DNA of 64,000 nt from Mycolicibacterium sp. TUM20985 (lineage in GTDB: Bacteria; Actinomycetota; Actinomycetes; Mycobacteriales; Mycobacteriaceae), in NCBI RefSeq assembly GCF_030295745.1, contig NZ_AP027291.1:1302001-1366000 (forward strand), written 5' to 3'. A program made the translations under genes and the position numbers. Below the pieces are notes generated by a model. It saw only the letters and a program-made list of their open reading frames with translations. It ran no database searches and had not been told where the DNA came from. The first letter of the stretch is position 1, and each line of letters opens with the position of its first letter. Positions 1-8,323 of this stretch are shown here, one piece after another.

Positions 1-810
1 TGTCTGCACGGCTTTCCCGACACCGCCCATGGCTGGCGCAAGGTGGCGCCCCGGCTCGTCGACGCGGGCTGGCGGGTCGTCGCGCCGTTCATGCGCGGTT
101 ACGCGCCGTCATCGACGTCGACCGACGGCAGCTATCACGTCGGCGCCCTGATGGACGATGCGTTGCGCGTTCTCGAGGCGGCCGGCCCGACCGGTCGCGA
201 CGTGCTCATCGGACACGACTGGGGAGCGATCGCGGGGTCGGGTCTGGCGGCGATGCCCGACAGCCCGTTCGCCAAGGCCGTCATCATGTCGGTGCCGCCC
301 GCCGCGACGTTCCGCGGCAAGGTGCCGCACGCCGGCGGTCTGCTTGCGCAACTGCCCCGCCAGCTGCTCCGGAGCTGGTACATCATGTACTTCCAATTGC
401 CAGCGCTCCCAGAGCGTTCCGCGTCGTGGGTGGTGCCGCGACTGTGGCGGCAGTGGTCACCGTCCTACGACGCGGTGGAGGACGTGGCGCTGGTGCTCGA
501 TGCGATCGGCGCTCCGGGGAATTGGCGCGCGGCTCTGGGCTACTACCGGGCGACCATCCGCGGTAGCAAACCACCGGTGCGCTACGCCGAGCTACACGAG
601 CACTGGCTCTCGCCGCTGCGGTTGCCCACGCTGTACCTTCACGGTGCCGACGACGGTTGCGCCTCGGCCGCCTACACGCGATGGGTGGAGCCCGGGCTGC
701 CGCCGGGCAGCCGCGCCGAGATCATCGACGGTGCAGGGCATTTCATGCAGCTGGAGCAGCCTGTCGACGTCGCGCGCGCGATCGTCGACTTCATCGGTGG
801 ACGGGACTAG
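1..810 (+). CDS. alpha/beta hydrolase (epoxide hydrolase-like), 5' partial
   Basis: The reading frame is open from base 1, so the true start lies upstream. The visible part begins with CLHGFPDTAHGW, an HGFP oxyanion-hole motif typical of epoxide hydrolases and related alpha/beta hydrolases. The nucleophile elbow reads IGHDWG, so the nucleophile is Asp rather than Ser, which fits epoxide hydrolase or haloalkane dehalogenase chemistry. An acid candidate lies in LHGADDG and the catalytic His in GAGHFMQLEQP near the C-terminus. The substrate cannot be named. The stop codon overlaps the convergent SDR gene by four bases. Confidence 0.85.
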   Translation, partial: CLHGFPDTAHGWRKVAPRLVDAGWRVVAPFMRGYAPSSTSTDGSYHVGALMDDALRVLEAAGPTGRDVLIGHDWGAIAGSGLAAMPDSPFAKAVIMSVPPAATFRGKVPHAGGLLAQLPRQLLRSWYIMYFQLPALPERSASWVVPRLWRQWSPSYDAVEDVALVLDAIGAPGNWRAALGYYRATIRGSKPPVRYAELHEHWLSPLRLPTLYLHGADDGCASAAYTRWVEPGLPPGSRAEIIDGAGHFMQLEQPVDVARAIVDFIGGRD

Positions 811-1607
811 CCCTTCTTCAGGGCGGGATGGCTGCGCGCCAGGATGGGCAGCAACAGCCGCCGCGGAAGGATCTTGAAGGCGGCCGCACCGACCCTGTTG
901 AAGACGCCGGGAATGATCACCGTCTTGCCGGCGGCCAGCCCGTCGACCGCCGCCGAGGCGACGTCGGCGGCACTGACCCACATCGGCTTCGGCAGGGCCG
1001 CCTCGGCGTCCGCGTCGGAGATCCCCGCCGCCGCACCGAATTCCGTCTTCACCGGGCCTGGGCAGAGCGTCGCGGCGACGACGCCGGTGCCCTGCAGTTC
1101 CTGCCCGAGCGACTGGGTGTAGGACAGCACGAATGCCTTCGCCGCGCCGTACGCCGCCTGTCCCGGGACCGGTCCGAACGCCCCGACCGAGGCGACGTTG
1201 AGCACGGCGCCACGGCCGCGGGACACCATCCCCGGCACGAAACGACTGCACAGATCGGCCACGGCGGCGACGTCGACCTCGACGAGGTTGAGCTCGGCCA
1301 CCGGATCCGACGTAGCGACGGGGCCGGACGTGCCCAGCCCCGCGTTGTTGACCAGGACGTCGACGACGAGGCCGAGGTCGGCCACCCGGTCGGGCAGGGC
1401 GGCGCGGTCGTCGGCCTTGGAGAGGTCGGCGGCCAGCACGTCGGCTGAGCCGAGCGACGCGGCCAGGGCCTGCAGCTTGTCGGCTCGACGGGCCACCAGC
1501 ACCACGTGGCGACCGCGCCGATCGAACTCCCTGGCGATCTCCTCGCCGATACCGGATGAGGCGCCGGTGACGAGCACGGTCCCGTTGACACTCGCCGCTG
1601 GAAGCAT
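807..1607 (-). CDS. SDR family NAD(P)-dependent oxidoreductase
   Basis: This is a classical short-chain dehydrogenase of 266 residues. TGASSGIG (residues 14-21) is the nucleotide-binding turn, NNAG (87-90) the structural motif, and Ser140, Tyr153 and Lys157 (YGAAK) form the catalytic set. An Arg-rich stretch after beta-2 (VARRADK) suggests NADP preference, which is inference. It is divergent from the wax-ester-synthase-like gene with only 23 bases between start codons. A TAGGCT -10 box lies six bases before its ATG, so the message is probably leaderless. The substrate is unknown. Confidence 0.88.
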   Translation of the reverse strand: MLPAASVNGTVLVTGASSGIGEEIAREFDRRGRHVVLVARRADKLQALAASLGSADVLAADLSKADDRAALPDRVADLGLVVDVLVNNAGLGTSGPVATSDPVAELNLVEVDVAAVADLCSRFVPGMVSRGRGAVLNVASVGAFGPVPGQAAYGAAKAFVLSYTQSLGQELQGTGVVAATLCPGPVKTEFGAAAGISDADAEAALPKPMWVSAADVASAAVDGLAAGKTVIIPGVFNRVGAAAFKILPRRLLLPILARSHPALKKG

Positions 1608-1613
1608 GCCGGC

Positions 1614-1623
1614 AGCCTAGCCT
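1614..1623. promoter_or_regulatory. overlapping divergent -10 boxes
   Basis: Minus-strand TAGGCT (1619-1614) lies 6 nt before the ATG at 1607. Plus-strand TAGCCT (1618-1623) lies 7 nt before the ATG at 1631. The boxes share the two bases TA. Both genes would be leaderless, and polymerase could open only one direction at a time. Confidence 0.5.
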
Positions 1624-1630
1624 TGGGCGC

Positions 1631-2932
1631 ATGACGCAGGAGCGACTGACGCCGATCGATGCGCAGACCTTCTGGTTCGCGGACAAGATCCCCAACGACA
1701 CGTTCCTGATGTTCGGATTCGCCGGCGGTCCGACCGACCTGGCGCAGACACTCGGCGACCTCGAGGCGCGCGCCCGCGGCTGGCCCGACCTGTCGGTGCG
1801 CATCGACGATCGGGGCGGGTGGGGATATCCCTCCTGGGTGCGCCGCGACGCCGACCGGTCGCAGTTCGTGGTGCACGACCTCGACGACCGCACGTGGGCG
1901 GCCTGCTTAGACGCGGTCTGCACGCTGATCGCCGACCAGGTGGACGCCGGGGACACCGCATGGCGGCTACACGTGTTCACCGGCATCGTCGGGGTGCCGG
2001 GCGTCGATGGGTCGGGAACCGTTGCGGTGTTTCAGATCTCTCACGCGCTGGGTGGCGGGGGTCGCACGTTGGCGCTTGCGGCTCTGATGTTCGGCAGGCC
2101 CGGTGTCGTGCTGCCCGAGATCCATCCGCCCTCGAACGGACCACTTGCCATGCCGTTGGCGGGCTTTCGCGCCGCCAGGGCTCACCGACGGTTGATGGCC
2201 GACGTCGAGGCCGGTGTCGTGCCCGCGCAGGCGGAGCTTCGGCCACTGCAGCGCACCAATGACCGACCGTCGGGACCGCGCCGCCTGCGCACCGTCGTGC
2301 GGCGACGGGCGGATCTGTCGGGTGCGACGGTGACGGTGGCGGTGCTGTCCGCCGTGTCGACGGCATTGTCCGGTCGGTTGGCCGCACTCGGCGACGATCC
2401 GTCGGCGCTCGGTGCCGAGGTGCCGATGGCCAAGGCGCCACCGCATCTGGCGTACAACCACTTCGGCAACGTCGGCGTGGGCCTGCACCCGGGCTTGCCT
2501 GCGGACGTGCGGGCGGCCCGCATCGCCGACGACCTGGCCGCCAGACGGTCGCGGGCCGGGCATCCGGGGCTGCGTGCGGCCGACGTGGCCTTCGCCGTGA
2601 CGCCGGCACCGCTGTTGCGTTGGGGGATGGACAGATTCGACCCCGGTGTCCGACCCGCGGCGGTCACCGGCAACACGGTGGTCTCCAGCGTGAACTGCGG
2701 CGCTGCCGACTTCAGCTTCGGCGGCGCGCCCGTGGTGCTGGCCACGGCGTTCGCGGGACTTTCGCCGATGATGGGCCTGACGCACGTCGTCTTCGGCGTC
2801 GGCGGCACGATCTGCCTCGGCGTGCACGCCGCCGATTCGGCGCTCGGTGGGCCGGACGGGATGGATGACTACGTCGCCCGTCTCGAGGCGGCGCTGCCGG
2901 GGACCGGAGGGCGTGGGGTGGGCACCGGTTAA
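1631..2932 (+). CDS. wax ester synthase/diacylglycerol acyltransferase-like protein, degenerate active site
   Basis: The 433-residue protein resembles the mycobacterial WS/DGAT (triacylglycerol synthase-like) family in its N-terminal LTPIDAQTFWFADK segment and in a C-terminal part with SSVNCGAADFSFGGAP and GLTHVVFGVGGTICLGVHAAD. The family catalytic motif HHxxxDG is degenerate here: residues 137-143 read SHALGGG. The second His (138) is kept, but the first His and the Asp are gone. It may act on another acyl acceptor, have weak activity or be non-catalytic. The ATG at 1631 has a TAGCCT box seven bases upstream, which suggests leaderless translation. Confidence 0.75.
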   Translation: MTQERLTPIDAQTFWFADKIPNDTFLMFGFAGGPTDLAQTLGDLEARARGWPDLSVRIDDRGGWGYPSWVRRDADRSQFVVHDLDDRTWAACLDAVCTLIADQVDAGDTAWRLHVFTGIVGVPGVDGSGTVAVFQISHALGGGGRTLALAALMFGRPGVVLPEIHPPSNGPLAMPLAGFRAARAHRRLMADVEAGVVPAQAELRPLQRTNDRPSGPRRLRTVVRRRADLSGATVTVAVLSAVSTALSGRLAALGDDPSALGAEVPMAKAPPHLAYNHFGNVGVGLHPGLPADVRAARIADDLAARRSRAGHPGLRAADVAFAVTPAPLLRWGMDRFDPGVRPAAVTGNTVVSSVNCGAADFSFGGAPVVLATAFAGLSPMMGLTHVVFGVGGTICLGVHAADSALGGPDGMDDYVARLEAALPGTGGRGVGTG

Positions 2933-2941
2933 CAGATGCCC

Positions 2942-2947
2942 TAGATT
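2942..2947 (+). promoter_or_regulatory. -10 box for DoxX gene (leaderless)
   Basis: TAGATT is followed by 7 nt and then the GTG start at 2955. This is the spacing expected for a transcript that begins at the start codon, and it favours GTG 2955 over upstream in-frame starts. Confidence 0.45.
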
Positions 2948-2954
2948 CTGTCAC

Positions 2955-3476
2955 GTGACTGCCTACGATTTCGCTCTCCTCGTGTTGCGCCTGGTGCTCG
3001 GCCTCACGATGGCTGCACACGGCTACAACAAGTTCTTCGGCAAGGGCGGCATCGCCGGCACCGCCGGGTGGTTCGACAGCATGGGCATGAAGCCCGGCAT
3101 CTTCCACGCTCGCGTCGCCGCGACCACCGAGATGGGGGCGGGACTGGGGCTGGCGGTCGGACTGCTCACCCCGGTGCCCGCCGCGGGCTTCGTCGCCCTG
3201 ATGCTGGTGGCCGCCTGGACGGTGCATCGCCACAACGGCTTCTTCATCGTCAAGGAGGGCTGGGAGTACAACCTGATGCTGGCGGTCGCGGCCGTCGCGC
3301 TCGCCGGTACGGGCGCGGGCAAGGTCAGCCTGGACTACGTGCTGTTCCACACCAGCGGCCTGTACGACTACCTGCACGGCTGGTATGGCCTGCTCATCGC
3401 GGTTGGACTCGGGCTGGCCGGCGGAATCGGCCAGTTGGCGATCTTCTACCGGCCGCCGGCGCCGAAGGAAGCCTGA
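2955..3476 (+). CDS. DoxX family membrane protein
   Basis: The 173-residue integral membrane protein has about four hydrophobic segments: LLVLRLVLGLTMAAHG at the N-terminus, a Gly/Leu-rich segment around GLGLAVGLLTP, AAGFVALMLVAAW, and a C-terminal GLLIAVGLGLAGG. The N-terminal AAHGYNKFFGKGG motif is typical of DoxX/DoxD-like proteins, a family linked to quinone or sulfur redox and to mycobacterial oxidant defence. The GTG at 2955 is chosen because the hydrophobic N-terminus starts there and a -10 box sits seven bases upstream. The exact function is not known. Confidence 0.82.
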   Translation: MTAYDFALLVLRLVLGLTMAAHGYNKFFGKGGIAGTAGWFDSMGMKPGIFHARVAATTEMGAGLGLAVGLLTPVPAAGFVALMLVAAWTVHRHNGFFIVKEGWEYNLMLAVAAVALAGTGAGKVSLDYVLFHTSGLYDYLHGWYGLLIAVGLGLAGGIGQLAIFYRPPAPKEA

Positions 3477-3486
3477 CCCGGCTCCC

Positions 3487-3549
3487 CGCCGACTGTGCGT
3501 CTTCATCCGTCCACGGCGGCGCGTCGCGTATGAAACTGCACGCTCGGCG
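3487..3549. repeat. dispersed intergenic repeat, copy 1
   Basis: This is a 63-bp element between the DoxX and DUF3556 genes. It matches 56785-56849 at about four of five positions in the same orientation, and its reverse complement shares the outer GCGTGC-type arm and a central ACGCCGC-like core with 52420-52489 and 54881-54959. Its ends are inverted (CTGTGCG against GCACGCTCG), so it may fold into a hairpin. Apart from this and the promoter at 3615, the gap 3477-3626 holds nothing recognisable. Confidence 0.6.
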
Positions 3550-3614
3550 ACGTGCAGGACGGTGAAGCGCGGCTCGCGGAGGGGAAACCCACCCAGCGAA
3601 ACAGGAACACGTTC

Positions 3615-3620
3615 TAGTCT
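3615..3620 (+). promoter_or_regulatory. -10 box for DUF3556 gene (leaderless)
   Basis: TAGTCT lies six bases before the ATG at 3627, the usual leaderless geometry in mycobacteria. No Shine-Dalgarno sequence is visible. Confidence 0.45.
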
Positions 3621-3626
3621 TCCCGC

Positions 3627-5369
3627 ATGGCCTTCCTCAAGCCCGACCTACCGGTGGTCGACTTCGCCGAATGGAGCAGGGGCACCCGTGCCGAGCGCAT
3701 CCGACCGCTGACCCGCCACTGGGCCGAGGTCGGGTTCGGCACACCGGTGGTGCTGCACCTCTTCTACGTCGTGAAGATCTTGCTGTACGTCCTCGGCGGG
3801 GCCCTGTTCGCGCTGTCCACCACGGGCATTGATGGGTTCACTGACGTCACCGCCTGGTACGACGAGCCGATCGTCTTCCAGAAGGTCGTGCTCTTCACGA
3901 TGCTCTTCGAGGTGATCGGCCTGGGATGTGGCTTCGGTCCCTTGAACAACCGCTTCTTCCCGCCGATGGGGTCGATCCTCTACTGGCTGCGCCCCGGGAC
4001 GATCCGACTGCCGCCGTGGCCGACCCGCGTCCCGCTGACCCGCGGCAGTGCCCGCACGCCGGCGGACGTCCTGCTCTATGCCGCGCTGCTGGTGATTCTG
4101 CTGTTCGCTCTCCTGTCAGATGGCACCGGACCCATTGCCGCACTGGGCACGACGGTCGGCATCCTGCCGATGTGGCAGATCTGGACGATCCTCGGCCTGC
4201 TCGCCGTCGCGGGCCTGCGCGACAAGGTGATCTTCCTGGCCGCCCGCGGCGAGGTATATGCGTCGTTCACGGTGGCCTTCCTGTTCGGCGGGGTCGACAT
4301 GATCATCGCCGCGAAGCTGGTGTGCCTGGTCATCTGGATCGGCGCGGCCACCTCGAAACTGAACAAGCACTTCCCGTTCGTGATCTCCACGATGATGTCG
4401 AACAGTCCGATGGTGCGGACCAAGGCCTTCAAGCGGGCCTTCTTCGAGAAGTTCCCCGACGATCTGCGACCGGGCCGGGTGTCGCGGGTCGTCGCCCACT
4501 TCAGCACGGCGGTCGAGGGTTTGGTGCCGCTCGTGCTGTTCTTCTCCCACGGTGGCTGGCCGACGGCGATCGCCGCCCTCGTGATGCTCGTCTTCCACTT
4601 CGGCATCCTCTCGGCGATACCGATGGGGGTGCCGCTGGAGTGGAACGTGTTCATGATGTTCAGCGTGCTGGCACTGTTCGTCGGGCACTCGGGCATCGGG
4701 CTGAGCGATCTGACCAGCCCGCTGCCGATCCTGCTGTTCGCCGTCGTCGCGGGCACCGTCGCGCTCGGAAACCTGTTCCCGCGCAAGATCTCCTTCCTCC
4801 CCGGCATGCGCTACTACGCGGGCAACTGGGACACCACGCAGTGGTGCATGAAGCCCTCGGCCGAGGCGAAGATCAACGCCGGGCTGGTCGCGATCGCGAG
4901 CATGCCGCAGTCGCAGGTGGAGCGCATCTACGGCAGCCCGGAGCAGGCGTTGGTCATGCTGCACTCCGGCTATGCATTCCGGGCGATGAACACCCACGGC
5001 CGGGCGCTGTTCACCCTCGTCCACCGCGCCATGGCGGACGGCGACGAAGCCGACTACGTCGTCACCGAGGGCGAGCGACTCTGCAGCACCGCGATCGGAT
5101 GGAACTTCGGCGACGGCCACATGCACAACGAGCAGCTGATCACCGCGATGCAGGAGCGGTGCCACTTCGACCCGGGCGAGGTGCGGGTGGTGCTGCTCGA
5201 TGCGCAGCCCATCCACAAACAGCAGCAGGAGTACCGGTTGGTCGACGCCGCGACCGGTGAGTTCGAGCGCGGGTACGTGCGAGTCGCCGACATGGTCACC
5301 CGTCAGCCGTGGGCCGACGACGTGCCCGTCCACGTCACCTGGTCGGTCAACGGCACTACTACTGCATGA
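3627..5369 (+). CDS. DUF3556 family transmembrane protein
   Basis: The 580-residue protein has a short soluble N-terminus (FLKPDLPVVDFAEW) followed by many hydrophobic helices, including around residues 45-65, 85-105, 150-170, 185-200, 295-320 and 335-385. The C-terminal ~180 residues are soluble, with conserved-looking stretches SGYAFRAMNTHGRALFTLV and IGWNFGDGHMHNEQLI. The overall pattern matches the actinobacterial DUF3556 family, whose function is unknown. The HNEQL/GDGHMH region could bind a metal or cofactor, but that is speculation. Its 3' end overlaps the convergent regulator gene by 11 bases. Confidence 0.8.
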   Translation: MAFLKPDLPVVDFAEWSRGTRAERIRPLTRHWAEVGFGTPVVLHLFYVVKILLYVLGGALFALSTTGIDGFTDVTAWYDEPIVFQKVVLFTMLFEVIGLGCGFGPLNNRFFPPMGSILYWLRPGTIRLPPWPTRVPLTRGSARTPADVLLYAALLVILLFALLSDGTGPIAALGTTVGILPMWQIWTILGLLAVAGLRDKVIFLAARGEVYASFTVAFLFGGVDMIIAAKLVCLVIWIGAATSKLNKHFPFVISTMMSNSPMVRTKAFKRAFFEKFPDDLRPGRVSRVVAHFSTAVEGLVPLVLFFSHGGWPTAIAALVMLVFHFGILSAIPMGVPLEWNVFMMFSVLALFVGHSGIGLSDLTSPLPILLFAVVAGTVALGNLFPRKISFLPGMRYYAGNWDTTQWCMKPSAEAKINAGLVAIASMPQSQVERIYGSPEQALVMLHSGYAFRAMNTHGRALFTLVHRAMADGDEADYVVTEGERLCSTAIGWNFGDGHMHNEQLITAMQERCHFDPGEVRVVLLDAQPIHKQQQEYRLVDAATGEFERGYVRVADMVTRQPWADDVPVHVTWSVNGTTTA

Positions 5370-6129
5370 CGTCGCGGACCTTGACGTCCTCGAAGCCCTC
5401 CAGCAGTAGGTCCCGCGCGGTATCGAGGTGTTTGCGCCAGTGCGTCTCCGCGCCTGCGCCGTCACCCGCTCGCAGCAGGGTCATCAGTCGCCGGTAGGAC
5501 CGCGTCAGCTTGTCGTAGTCGGCCTTCGAGACTTCGCGGTTCTGCTTGATGGCGAATGCCGTGTGCCGCACGGTGATCTCGTGCAGCATGCCCGCGACGA
5601 TCGTCAGGGTGGCGTTGCCCGACAGCTCCACCATCCGGCGGTGGAACTCACCGGTCGCCTCCGCCAGACGACCCGACTGCCAGCCTGCCGGGATGTCGTC
5701 GGCCAGCATGGCGTCCAGCTCGTCGAGAGCTGCGGCTGACGCCGTCTCGGCCAGGAGTCGCACGGCAAGCGGCTCGATGCCCGACCGCGCGACGAGGACG
5801 TCGGCGATCGTGGCACCGGACAGTTCCAGGAGCAGTCCCGCGGGCCGCGCGACGATCTCCGGGCCCGGCACGCGGACCCTGGCACCCGTGCGGGAACCAC
5901 GGCGCACCTCGACCAGCCGTTCGGACTCCAGCACGCGGACCGCTTCGCGCAGGGTGGGGCGACTGACGCCGAAGTGCGTCATCAGCTCCGCCTCGTTGGG
6001 CAGGAAGTCGCCGTCCTTCAGCTGGCCGTCGACGACCATGCGGCGCAGCGTGCCTGCCACCAGTTCGGCGGTCTTCGGTGAGCGGATCGCCGTGCCGCCC
6101 CGCTGCGCGATGGCATCCGCCCCCATCAT
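5359..6129 (-). CDS. FadR-type GntR transcriptional regulator (FCD domain)
   Basis: The N-terminal winged helix-turn-helix runs from about residue 20 to 85 (KTAELVAGTLRRMVVDGQL, then LMTHFGVSRPTLREAVRVLESERLVEVRRG). It is followed by an all-helical FCD ligand domain with the RSGIEPLAVRLLAE and FHRRMVELSGN signatures. The ATG at 6129 is preferred over an upstream TTG at 6156. The gene is divergent from a beta-oxidation operon, and a clear palindrome lies between them at 6260-6275. It most probably represses that operon and responds to an acyl-CoA or organic acid, which is inference from family and context. Confidence 0.85.
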   Translation of the reverse strand: MMGADAIAQRGGTAIRSPKTAELVAGTLRRMVVDGQLKDGDFLPNEAELMTHFGVSRPTLREAVRVLESERLVEVRRGSRTGARVRVPGPEIVARPAGLLLELSGATIADVLVARSGIEPLAVRLLAETASAAALDELDAMLADDIPAGWQSGRLAEATGEFHRRMVELSGNATLTIVAGMLHEITVRHTAFAIKQNREVSKADYDKLTRSYRRLMTLLRAGDGAGAETHWRKHLDTARDLLLEGFEDVKVRDVMQ

Positions 6130-6259
6130 GGGCGCCAAGGGCGTGGTGCGTGGCAACGGTTCTCCCCGGTCGATCCGGCCGGCTCACGCCGGTTGTTCAA
6201 CTCAGTAAACCATGTGGAGCCGAGGAGAGCCGTCGATCCTGGGCAGAGCCTACCAAACC

Positions 6260-6275
6260 ACTAGGTTGACCTAGT
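6260..6275. promoter_or_regulatory. operator palindrome for the FadR-type regulator
   Basis: ACTAGGT-TG-ACCTAGT has seven-base perfect arms around two central bases. It overlaps a likely -35 element (TTGACC, 6266-6271) of the thiolase operon and lies between the regulator and its presumed targets, so it is the best operator candidate in the 6130-6364 gap. Confidence 0.6.
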
Positions 6276-6294
6276 AAACTTGCTGTTCTAGGTT
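6266..6294 (+). promoter_or_regulatory. promoter of thiolase operon
   Basis: TTGACC (6266-6271), a 17-base spacer and TAGGTT (6289-6294) form a housekeeping-type promoter. The 5' leader would be about 65 nt and carries an AAAGGAG Shine-Dalgarno sequence just before the ATG at 6365. Confidence 0.45.
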
Positions 6295-6364
6295 CGGTGG
6301 TAACCATCGTCCGGTTGCTGAACTATCTCAGCGCCGATTCAACCGCACCCAAAGGAGATGTTCC

Positions 6365-7510
6365 ATGGCTGAAGCCGTCATCGTAGAGGCGGTCCGATCG
6401 CCGGTCGGCAAGCGCAACGGCGGACTGTCCGGTGTCCACGCCGGCGACCTCTCGGCGCAGGTGCTCAACGGGTTGGTCGAACGAACGGGTCTCGATCCGG
6501 CGCTCGTCGACGACGTCATCTGGGGCTGCGTCATGCAGGCCGGCGAGCAGGCCCTCGACATCGCCCGCACCGCCGTCTTGGCGGCCGGTTGGCCCGAGAG
6601 CGTGCCCGGTGTGACCGTGGACCGGCAGTGCGGGTCCAGTCAGCAGTCGGTGCACTTCGCCGCCGCGGGTGTCGTTGCGGGCCACTACGACGTCGTCGTC
6701 GCCGGTGGCGTCGAGTCGATGTCGCGCACTCCGATGGGCTCCTCGCTGGCCAACGGCGGGCACCCGTACCCGGAGGCCTTCCGCGCCCGCTACACCCAGA
6801 CTCCGAACCAGGGCGTCGGCGCCGAGATGATCGCCGAGCAGTGGGGCTTCGACCGCACCGCGCTCGACCAGTTCTCCCTCGGATCGCACGAAAAGGCAGC
6901 CGCCGCACAGGATTCTGGCGCGTTCGATGACCAGATCGTCGCGATCAAGGATCAGGACGGTACTCCGGTACTCAAGGATGAGGGCATTCGCCGCGGCGGC
7001 ACGGTCGAGAAGATGGCGGCCATCAAGCCGGCGTTCAAGGAGGACGGTGTGATCCACGCCGGCAATGCCTCCCAGATCTCGGACGGCTCGGCCGCGCTGC
7101 TGATCATGTCGGCGGAGAAGGCGAAGTCGTTGGGCCTCAAGCCACTCGCCAGGGTGCACACCGCGGTGCTGGCGGGTGCTGACCCGGTCATCATGCTGAC
7201 CGCTCCGATCCCGGCCACGCAGAAGGCGCTCAAGCGCTCCGGTCTGTCAGTCGAGGAGATCGGCGTGTTCGAGGTGAACGAGGCGTTCGCGCCAGTCCCG
7301 CTGGCGTGGCTCAAGGACATCGGCGCCGACGAGAAGAAGCTGAATCCGAACGGCGGCGCGATCGCGCTGGGCCACCCGCTCGGCGGTTCCGGTGCGCGCA
7401 TCATGACGACGATGCTGTATCACATGCGGGACAAGGGAATTCAGTACGGCCTGCAGACCATGTGCGAAGGCGGCGGCCAGGCCAACGCCACCATCCTCGA
7501 GCTGCTGTGA
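6365..7510 (+). CDS. thiolase (acetyl-CoA C-acyltransferase)
   Basis: The 381-residue thiolase has the acylated Cys89 in DRQCGSSQ, Asn305-Glu306 in NEAFAP, His337 in GHPLGGSG and the second catalytic Cys367 in CEGGG. All four catalytic elements are intact, so it should cleave 3-ketoacyl-CoA to acetyl-CoA and a shortened acyl-CoA. A strong AAAGGAG ribosome site precedes the ATG. The stop overlaps the start of the enoyl-CoA hydratase (GTGA), so the two are translationally coupled. The substrate class is not fixed by the sequence; resemblance to steroid- and fatty-acid-type thiolases is general. Confidence 0.92.
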   Translation: MAEAVIVEAVRSPVGKRNGGLSGVHAGDLSAQVLNGLVERTGLDPALVDDVIWGCVMQAGEQALDIARTAVLAAGWPESVPGVTVDRQCGSSQQSVHFAAAGVVAGHYDVVVAGGVESMSRTPMGSSLANGGHPYPEAFRARYTQTPNQGVGAEMIAEQWGFDRTALDQFSLGSHEKAAAAQDSGAFDDQIVAIKDQDGTPVLKDEGIRRGGTVEKMAAIKPAFKEDGVIHAGNASQISDGSAALLIMSAEKAKSLGLKPLARVHTAVLAGADPVIMLTAPIPATQKALKRSGLSVEEIGVFEVNEAFAPVPLAWLKDIGADEKKLNPNGGAIALGHPLGGSGARIMTTMLYHMRDKGIQYGLQTMCEGGGQANATILELL

Positions 7511-8313
7511 CCGCTGAAGTCCAGACGGATGCCCCGAGCGCCGTTCTCACCGAGCGGCGGGGCAACGTCCTCCTCGTCACGCTGAACCGGCCCGAGGCGC
7601 GCAACGCCGTCAACGCTGCCGTGAGCATCGGCGTCGGCAACGCGCTGCACGAAGCCCAGCACGATCCGGACGTCCGCGCGGTAGTCATCACCGGTGCGGG
7701 CCAATCCTTCTGTGCAGGAGCTGATCTCAAGGCCATCTCCCGGCGGGAGAACATCTACCATCCCGAACACGGGGAGTGGGGATTCGCCGGCTACGTGCAG
7801 CATGTCATCGACAAGCCGACCATCGCGGCCGTGAACGGCACCGCGCTGGGCGGTGGCACCGAACTCGCCTTGGCCAGCGACCTCGTCATCGCCGAGGAGC
7901 GCACCAAGTTCGGGCTGCCGGAGGTCAAGCGCGGACTGATCGCGGCCGCAGGCGGGGTGTTCCGCATCGTCGACCAGCTACCACGCAAGGTCGCCATGGA
8001 GATGCTGTTCACCGGTGAACCGATGTCGGCCGCAGATGCCCTGAAGTGGGGACTGGCCAATCAGGTCGTACCCGACGGCACCGTCGTCGAGGCCGCCCTG
8101 GCTCTGGCCGAGCGGATCACGGTCAACGCGCCGCTGGCGGTGTGGGCGAGCAAGCGCGTAGCCGCCGGCATCGACGACGGCGTCGTCACCGGTGACGTGG
8201 CCGGGTGGACCAGGACCACGCGCGAGATGAGCGCCGTGCTGCGCTCGGCGGATGCCAAGGAAGGGCCGCTGGCCTTCGCAGAGAAGAGACAGCCCGTATG
8301 GCAAGCGAAGTAG
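7507..8313 (+). CDS. enoyl-CoA hydratase (crotonase family)
   Basis: The 268-residue crotonase-fold protein has the oxyanion-hole segments SFCAGADLK and GTALGGGTELA. Both catalytic glutamates of true hydratases are present, Glu119 (GGGTE) and Glu139 (LPEVKRG), so it should hydrate 2-enoyl-CoA. The GTG at 7507 is chosen because it overlaps the thiolase stop in a GTGA junction; longer upstream versions run through the thiolase gene. It is the middle gene of a beta-oxidation operon. Confidence 0.92.
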   Translation: MTAEVQTDAPSAVLTERRGNVLLVTLNRPEARNAVNAAVSIGVGNALHEAQHDPDVRAVVITGAGQSFCAGADLKAISRRENIYHPEHGEWGFAGYVQHVIDKPTIAAVNGTALGGGTELALASDLVIAEERTKFGLPEVKRGLIAAAGGVFRIVDQLPRKVAMEMLFTGEPMSAADALKWGLANQVVPDGTVVEAALALAERITVNAPLAVWASKRVAAGIDDGVVTGDVAGWTRTTREMSAVLRSADAKEGPLAFAEKRQPVWQAK

Positions 8314-8323
8314 GAGAACGACT

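Noticed and set aside
4116..5465. Long minus-strand frame across the DUF3556 gene
   Set aside because: His/Arg/Asp-rich composition typical of antisense frames; the sense strand encodes a clear membrane protein.
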